Assembly: GCF_011174675.1 (NCBI RefSeq)
Contig: NZ_JAANIG010000013.1
Coordinates: 1-64,000 of the forward strand
Direction: 5' to 3'
Length of the DNA stretch: 64,000 nt
Source: Perlabentimonas gracilis
GTDB taxonomy: Bacteria > Bacteroidota > Bacteroidia > Bacteroidales > Tenuifilaceae
Below the pieces are notes generated by a model. It was given only the letters and a program-made list of their open reading frames with translations. It was not told the origin of the DNA and searched no databases. Positions 59,601-64,000 of the stretch are shown here, one piece after another (positions within the stretch are counted from its first letter, which is position 1; each line of letters starts with the position of its first letter). The position numbers were made by a program, and so were the translations under genes.

Positions 59601-62600
59601 TACTGTTCCTAGCCCATCAAAGGATCTTTCTACCAGCGAAACAATATCTATTAGGGTAAGAAACTACAGCGGCGAGGAAATTGCTAATGTACCTGTTAGC
59701 TATACCGTTAATGGTGGATCAATTGTAAACGAGGTTATTGAAGGACCCATAGCACCATTCTCTAATTTCGACTACAACTTTGTTAACAAGGCTAACTTGT
59801 CGCAAGAAGATGTTTTGTTCACTATTGAGGCTACTGTTTCTGTTGAGGGCGACGAAACACCAAGCAACAACTCTCGCTCTGCCCAAACCACACGCTTTGG
59901 CAATTACTACGTAATGCCAAAAACTAACACAGGCAATACGCTGGTAGCTACCGCTGAACCAACCATATTTACCGACGATGGTGGAAAAGTAATGAACTAC
60001 AGCAACGCTGTTAATGGAGCAGTGGTTATTAATCCTACCACAACAGGAAAAAAAGTAAAAATTAAGTTCACCGAGTTTAATGTGGAGGACAACTACGATA
60101 TTCTTAGAATTCGTAGCGGGAACCTTTCTACCTCTCCTATAATTGCAACCCTAACAGGTAGCGAATTGCCAGAGGATATCTACTCTCTAGCCTCCGATGG
60201 TAGTTTGCGTGTTGAGTTTATTTCCGATGCCGAGGGAACTCGCTCGGGTTGGGTAGCAGAGGTTACCGAGGTTGATGCCTCTGAGGTGGTTACTGACAAC
60301 ACCTATACTCTTTCTATGCTCTCTAATTACAACGGCAACTACTCAGCACCAAACAATATCAGAATAACCGTTAAAAATAACACAACAGAACCCGTCACCA
60401 ACGTTCCTGTTCGATATAGGGTTGACGATGGCGAATGGGTGAATGGCGTTATTCCAACTATTGCCGGCGGAGCATCGCAGGCATATACTTTTGCCCAACA
60501 GCTCACTATTCCTGAACTGGGGACTGCGTTTACTCTTACTGCCGAAGTTACCGCAGAGGATGGATTGATGACCGATAACGTTATCTCCAGAGCCCTACTT
60601 AGCGACAAGTACTGCTTCTCCTACTCAAGCGGTTCTTCGTGGTCTGGTGGAGGTCTTTTCCTAATTACCAACGTAGCTAAAGGCGAAGAAAGCAACCCTA
60701 CGTCTGCAGCAGCGCAAGGAGGAACGGCGCCACAGTATTTCCGCTCTACAGTTTTCCCTCTTTATAAGGATTTAGATAACGAGGCAATTACCGTGAACAT
60801 TAACGCTCACCGTACAGGCGGTAAAATTGGTATTTGGGTTGACTGGAACAACGATGGCGATTACACCAACGATGGAGGTCCCTATTCGGTTAACACAACC
60901 GAGGGCGTAACCTCATATAACATTGCCATACCAGTACCCTCAGGAACAGAGCCAGGTATGTACTTTGTGCGCATTAGGGCCACAACCCACTCTACTCTAG
61001 CCCCTTGTGCCAGCGAGTATAGCAATAATGGCGAGGTTGAGGATTATATGGTTAGGGTATTCAATAGCTACCCAACAACTTTAGATGTAGCCCCAATTGC
61101 CACCAATTTAGCCAACGGCTCAAACCTAACGGCTAACGAAACGGTAACGGTTACTATTCAGAATAACGCTTCAGTACCTGTTAGCAATTTCAATGTGGCA
61201 ATGAGCGTTAATGAAGCACCTGAGGTTGTTGAAACAGTTACAGATGAGATTCCTGCTTTTGGAACCTACGAGTACACCTTTACAGCAACTGCCGATCTAT
61301 CGGAAGCAGGTCCTCATACCGTTGAGATTTACACCCAGCTTACCGACGATCAGGATACCGATAACGACCTATTGGTTGCAAACATCTTCAACGAAAAACC
61401 TGCTGTTGATGGCTTCTTCGCCCTTAATTTCGACGGTGTTAACGATGCCGTAAATGCAGGAACCCTTGGTGGCACAAATTTACAGTCGTACACCTACGAG
61501 GCTTGGATTAACCCAGCCAGCTACGGTGGGCATGGTGGCCCCATAGGCTTTGGTCGTCTATTCGAGGGTAAGGCTGCAACCATATTTCTACATGGTACAA
61601 CCAACACCAACTACCCCGACCAGTGTCTAGTTATTTCAACCGGAGGTGGCTCATACCACACCAATGCCAATAGCATTAGCCTTAACGAGTGGCAGCACGT
61701 TGCAGTATCGTTCGATAATGTCAGCAAGGCGCTCAAAGTGTATTTAAATGGAGTTGAAATACCCGTAGTAGTTAAAACTGCGGCAACTACAATTGATAAT
61801 AATGCAGCCAGCAGCCTGTACATTGGTAATAACTCGGGTCTGGCAAGGCCTTTCGAGGGCATTATTGACATTGCTCGTGTATGGAGTGTTGCCAAATCGC
61901 AAGCCGACGTGGCTGCCAATATGCACACCTCGGTGGCTGGCTCAGCGAATTTAATTGCAGAGTTCCTATTCAACGAGGGGTACTTCAATAGCAAAACCTA
62001 CTCGGGAAGTATTGAGGCAAGCATACTGAATGCCGATATAAGCATTTCGGAAAGCAGCATTTGGGTTGAACCTAGCGTTGACTTAATTTCGTTTGCTCAT
62101 GCAACCCAGGTTGTTGACTGGTACCAGGTAAACGGCAACCATTATCGCCTAGAGGTTGAAAATGAAACCGATCTTAGCTCTCTAGCTCCTACATTTAAGG
62201 CTAGTATGCCCGGAGCTGTAGTAACGGTAAGTGGAGTAACTCAAACCAGCGGTGTTTCTACTGTTGATTTTAGCAACTCGCTTGTTACTCCTATAGAGTA
62301 TGTAGTTACAGCAACTTACCAAGGTAAAACGCTTACCAACACCTACACTATAGATGTTATTAAGGAACCTAGCATGGCGTGCGAGCTGCTTACCTTTAGC
62401 ATACCTTCGTTAGGTATTGAGCCTTCTACTGTAGCCATGAATATGGAATTTGATGTTGATGCCAGTACAGATATAACCTCGCTGGTTACCAACTTCACCA
62501 TTTCCGATGAGGCTAGGGCTTACGTAAATAATGTTGAAATCTTCACAGGATCATCAATAGACTATACAAACCCTGTGGTAATTGAAGTTGTTGCAGCCAA

Positions 62601-64000
62601 CAACAGAACCATTGGCTACTACAACATATCGCTACGCAAGCAGCAAACCATTACCTGGGAACCTGCTACGCTGGCCAAAAACTATGGCGATCCTGAGTTT
62701 ACTCTAGAGGCAACCAGCAATACTCCGCAGGATATCTACTACACATCCAACAACCCCGAGGTTATTAGCGTAGTTCTAAACAGGGCTACAGTAGTGGGTG
62801 TAGGTAGCGCTACTATTACCGCTTACCAGCTTGCTAGCAATAGCTTTGCCGAGGCTACACCAGTGGCAAAAGAGTTCTCTGTGGCCAAGGCTCCTCTTAC
62901 CATTACTGCCGACGACCATACAATTGAGTTCTCCGATGCAATTCCAGAACTCACCATGTCGTTCAGTGGATTTGTTAATGGCGAAAACGAGTCGGTTATC
63001 GACGAGCTACCTAGCATTAGCACAACTGCAGTACAGAACAGCCCCGCAGGTGTTTATCCAATTACCCTAACGGGTGGTAACGATAACAACTACAGCATCA
63101 CTCTAAATAATGGAACCCTTAGAATTATTGATGTTGATGCGTTTGATGTAAACTTTAGCGTTACGTATAGTGGAAACCCCGATCAGGGTGTAAACATCAA
63201 TATCAATGGTATTGATCTTACAACCGATGTAAACGGAGAGGCTACCATTAAGCTAAAAGCGGGTACTTACGAGTATATTGCTACCAAAACCGGACGCGAA
63301 GACTACTCGGGCTCTGTTACAGTTGTTGATGCTGCTCAAGCCGTAGATATTGTATTACTGGCTCCTCTCCCAATTTTCACAATTACCTACACAACCGATG
63401 GTAATGGTAGTATTACTGGGAATACAACCCAAAGTGTTAAGCAAGGGTTCGATGGTACAGAGGTGACAGCGTCTCCAAAGTTAGGATACGAATTCGATAA
63501 GTGGAGCGATGATGTTACCACTGCAACCCGTAAGGAGGAGAACGTACAGGGAGACATTAGCGTTACGGCGCTATTTAAGCTAAAGGTTTACACCCTAACC
63601 TATATTACAGGTACAAATGGAACCATTATTGGCGACGATGTGCAGTATGTTGAGCACGGAGCAAGCGGTACCGAAGTTGAGGTTATTCCTGCCGATGGTT
63701 ACTCATTTGTAAAGTGGAGCGACGGTGTTACCGACAACCCACGTACCGATGTGAACGTGATGATGGATAAAACGGTAACTGCCGAGTACACCAAGATTTA
63801 CTCGCTACCTTACACCCAAACATTCGATGGGACAACGCTTCCTGAAGACTGGGAAAATGTTGACAACAATGCATCGGGTGGAGTATGGCAATTCAAGGCA
63901 GCAACTAAAAATGGTAGTACGCTAGCAGGGTCATCTGCTAATTATGCCATATTGGATAGCGATTTTTATGGTATGGGTCAAGCTCAAGATGCAGACTTAA
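56614..64000 (+). CDS. Giant modular subtilisin-like surface protein (partial, runs off right edge)
   Basis: An open frame from an ATG at 56614 (signal peptide of about 20 residues) through the window end, over 2460 codons. The S8 protease domain (about 235-500) has its triad: Asp244 (GVNVGIWDGS), His268 (SEHGQHVSGTLAG) and Ser447 (GTSMACPATSG), with the oxyanion Asn in SVGND. After it come beta-sandwich and CARDB-like domains, a CUB-like domain (about 1110-1220), a GEVED domain (1330-1482), a LamG-like lectin domain (about 1600-1800), an MBG domain (2090-2171), a CnaB-like domain (2172-2250), two InlB-like beta-grasp repeats (about 2255-2395) and the start of a cleaved-adhesin domain (from 2398). 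Likely exported by the type IX system, though the sorting tail is beyond the window. Confidence 0.9.
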   Translation, partial: MRKLYLLLVILVVSIFTYGQDVLSVGSGTLESRENVKEILSGEQQLHRGVKFMEQYYVVLTFESIPNQEKKDALAKQGITLLSYIGNNTYYATIKSTDEVAIQKQLVSSSVLSVLPVDPMWKIAPQLLKGAIPEHAKVTNDIVRVSVIVFDTADKSTIERELKSKGFRINSMALEFNIVNIELPLVKLMEFAAIPWVKWIEFVAPPMELDNNRGRSMTRSNILSSNLMGQRELTGKGVNVGIWDGSIEAHPDLGDRLVSKEFEYMSEHGQHVSGTLAGAGLIDPKGKGMAPGATVYAWNFNTQQNGLSVQQEMLMSARDNGVVITSNSYGVPMSEARCTSPVDYNATDLQLDQLVGFYPVLAHVFSVGNDQQACMTSTGSLYGTSTKRAKNAIFVGALDHLTGMTNFSSWGPTNDGRIIPHISTFGDWVYSTVYGNTYDGEYWSGTSMACPATSGTLALLYERYKQIYGDFPIASLAKAAILNTAEDKGNPGPDYAFGYGSLDGQRAVELIEKNRFFVGSVDNGEQNTHTINVPAGAKELRVMLVWSDYHGVSASKALINDLDLTVISGSNTFLPWVLNPANPSANATPGVDRLNNQEQVTLTNPNPGSYTITVNGFHIPQGPQEYALVYEYYMPTLTVTHPNGSEKFSPGEMPVVRWSSLGYEGDYTLQLSTDNGQTYQTIASNIPNSQKDYIITIPNTITDKALVRVIQNGTMDVSDAPFSIMPATSNLNLTPADCGGANWQLNWEAVDGAAKYIVLKANVGEGYYYEIGETASTSFDLPELTTDRNIYSVAAVSASNVVSERAYAVIANPSLPLDLQEVGFPFEEDFTKYPSDYVKVTAGSALVHTYEATLFAYSAAQNINLKGKADNPWNSTGDLFQSNPNNVGKATICEIDAINISGNLFFRFAGLLQNTGENNARMRVRVNGENLTNTYGQTELAATGTGQNIMYYNLADYVGTKFTLEIEAVLRNDGDMLRAGHFLLWQPEFDAGITSITVPSPSKDLSTSETISIRVRNYSGEEIANVPVSYTVNGGSIVNEVIEGPIAPFSNFDYNFVNKANLSQEDVLFTIEATVSVEGDETPSNNSRSAQTTRFGNYYVMPKTNTGNTLVATAEPTIFTDDGGKVMNYSNAVNGAVVINPTTTGKKVKIKFTEFNVEDNYDILRIRSGNLSTSPIIATLTGSELPEDIYSLASDGSLRVEFISDAEGTRSGWVAEVTEVDASEVVTDNTYTLSMLSNYNGNYSAPNNIRITVKNNTTEPVTNVPVRYRVDDGEWVNGVIPTIAGGASQAYTFAQQLTIPELGTAFTLTAEVTAEDGLMTDNVISRALLSDKYCFSYSSGSSWSGGGLFLITNVAKGEESNPTSAAAQGGTAPQYFRSTVFPLYKDLDNEAITVNINAHRTGGKIGIWVDWNNDGDYTNDGGPYSVNTTEGVTSYNIAIPVPSGTEPGMYFVRIRATTHSTLAPCASEYSNNGEVEDYMVRVFNSYPTTLDVAPIATNLANGSNLTANETVTVTIQNNASVPVSNFNVAMSVNEAPEVVETVTDEIPAFGTYEYTFTATADLSEAGPHTVEIYTQLTDDQDTDNDLLVANIFNEKPAVDGFFALNFDGVNDAVNAGTLGGTNLQSYTYEAWINPASYGGHGGPIGFGRLFEGKAATIFLHGTTNTNYPDQCLVISTGGGSYHTNANSISLNEWQHVAVSFDNVSKALKVYLNGVEIPVVVKTAATTIDNNAASSLYIGNNSGLARPFEGIIDIARVWSVAKSQADVAANMHTSVAGSANLIAEFLFNEGYFNSKTYSGSIEASILNADISISESSIWVEPSVDLISFAHATQVVDWYQVNGNHYRLEVENETDLSSLAPTFKASMPGAVVTVSGVTQTSGVSTVDFSNSLVTPIEYVVTATYQGKTLTNTYTIDVIKEPSMACELLTFSIPSLGIEPSTVAMNMEFDVDASTDITSLVTNFTISDEARAYVNNVEIFTGSSIDYTNPVVIEVVAANNRTIGYYNISLRKQQTITWEPATLAKNYGDPEFTLEATSNTPQDIYYTSNNPEVISVVLNRATVVGVGSATITAYQLASNSFAEATPVAKEFSVAKAPLTITADDHTIEFSDAIPELTMSFSGFVNGENESVIDELPSISTTAVQNSPAGVYPITLTGGNDNNYSITLNNGTLRIIDVDAFDVNFSVTYSGNPDQGVNININGIDLTTDVNGEATIKLKAGTYEYIATKTGREDYSGSVTVVDAAQAVDIVLLAPLPIFTITYTTDGNGSITGNTTQSVKQGFDGTEVTASPKLGYEFDKWSDDVTTATRKEENVQGDISVTALFKLKVYTLTYITGTNGTIIGDDVQYVEHGASGTEVEVIPADGYSFVKWSDGVTDNPRTDVNVMMDKTVTAEYTKIYSLPYTQTFDGTTLPEDWENVDNNASGGVWQFKAATKNGSTLAGSSANYAILDSDFYGMGQAQDADL

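Overview
The window looks like a chromosome segment of a member of the Bacteroidota, probably Bacteroidales or a close relative. This rests on the T9SS-type secreted proteases, the short AtpC, DUF2723 and DUF4292 proteins, the conserved run flippase-dut-TPR lipoprotein-DUF4292-EnvC, AT-rich intergenic DNA without Shine-Dalgarno sequences, and Bacteroidota-like promoter boxes (TAnnTTTG). The exact genus is not determined. No tRNA, rRNA or CRISPR array was recognised.

Region 1 (1-20.5 kb) is transport. The left edge holds the first 17 codons of a possible transposase and a good minus-strand terminator. A tightly spaced eight-gene minus-strand operon (17045 down to 241) follows. In transcription order it encodes an ABC ATPase, a very large ABC-2 permease with a degenerate M1-peptidase-like ectodomain and a golvesin-type C-terminal domain, a TolC-family outer-membrane protein, a membrane-fusion lipoprotein, a DUF418/YeiB membrane protein, an RND permease, a 1568-residue RND permease fused through a new membrane module to a complete ABC ATPase, and a small ABC-2 permease. 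The operon therefore supplies two ABC ATPase/permease pairs, two RND permeases, one adaptor and one outer-membrane channel. It is the best candidate here for an undescribed system: a mixed ABC/RND export machine in which an ATPase is covalently tethered to an RND pump. A separate MacB-like ATPase/permease pair lies just upstream.

Region 2 (20.8-38.4 kb) is mixed. It holds a DUF2723 (TMEM260-like) membrane protein, atpD-atpC, a secreted alpha/beta hydrolase, a large hybrid histidine kinase, a gingipain-like C25 protease with a T9SS sorting domain, uvrC, a PiT-type phosphate transporter and adenine deaminase.

Region 3 (38.4-54.1 kb) is housekeeping. Two perfect parS-like palindromes lie directly after mnmG, followed (reading rightward, all on the minus strand) by mnmG, ybeY, an anti-sigma-type ATPase, an envC-like gene, DUF4292 and TPR lipoproteins, dut, a polysaccharide flippase and a patatin-like outer-membrane protein. 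Plus-strand PPIase, pheS and a Crp/Fnr regulator come next. The regulator meets ruvB tail to tail with overlapping stop codons, and nadA follows.

Region 4 (54.1-64 kb) has a membrane-tethered TPR/LuxR-type regulator followed by a giant modular subtilisin-like surface protein of more than 2460 residues that runs off the right end. Its carbohydrate- and adhesion-type modules, together with the C25 protease, indicate a cell with a type IX secretion system, although no por/gld secretion genes are in this window.
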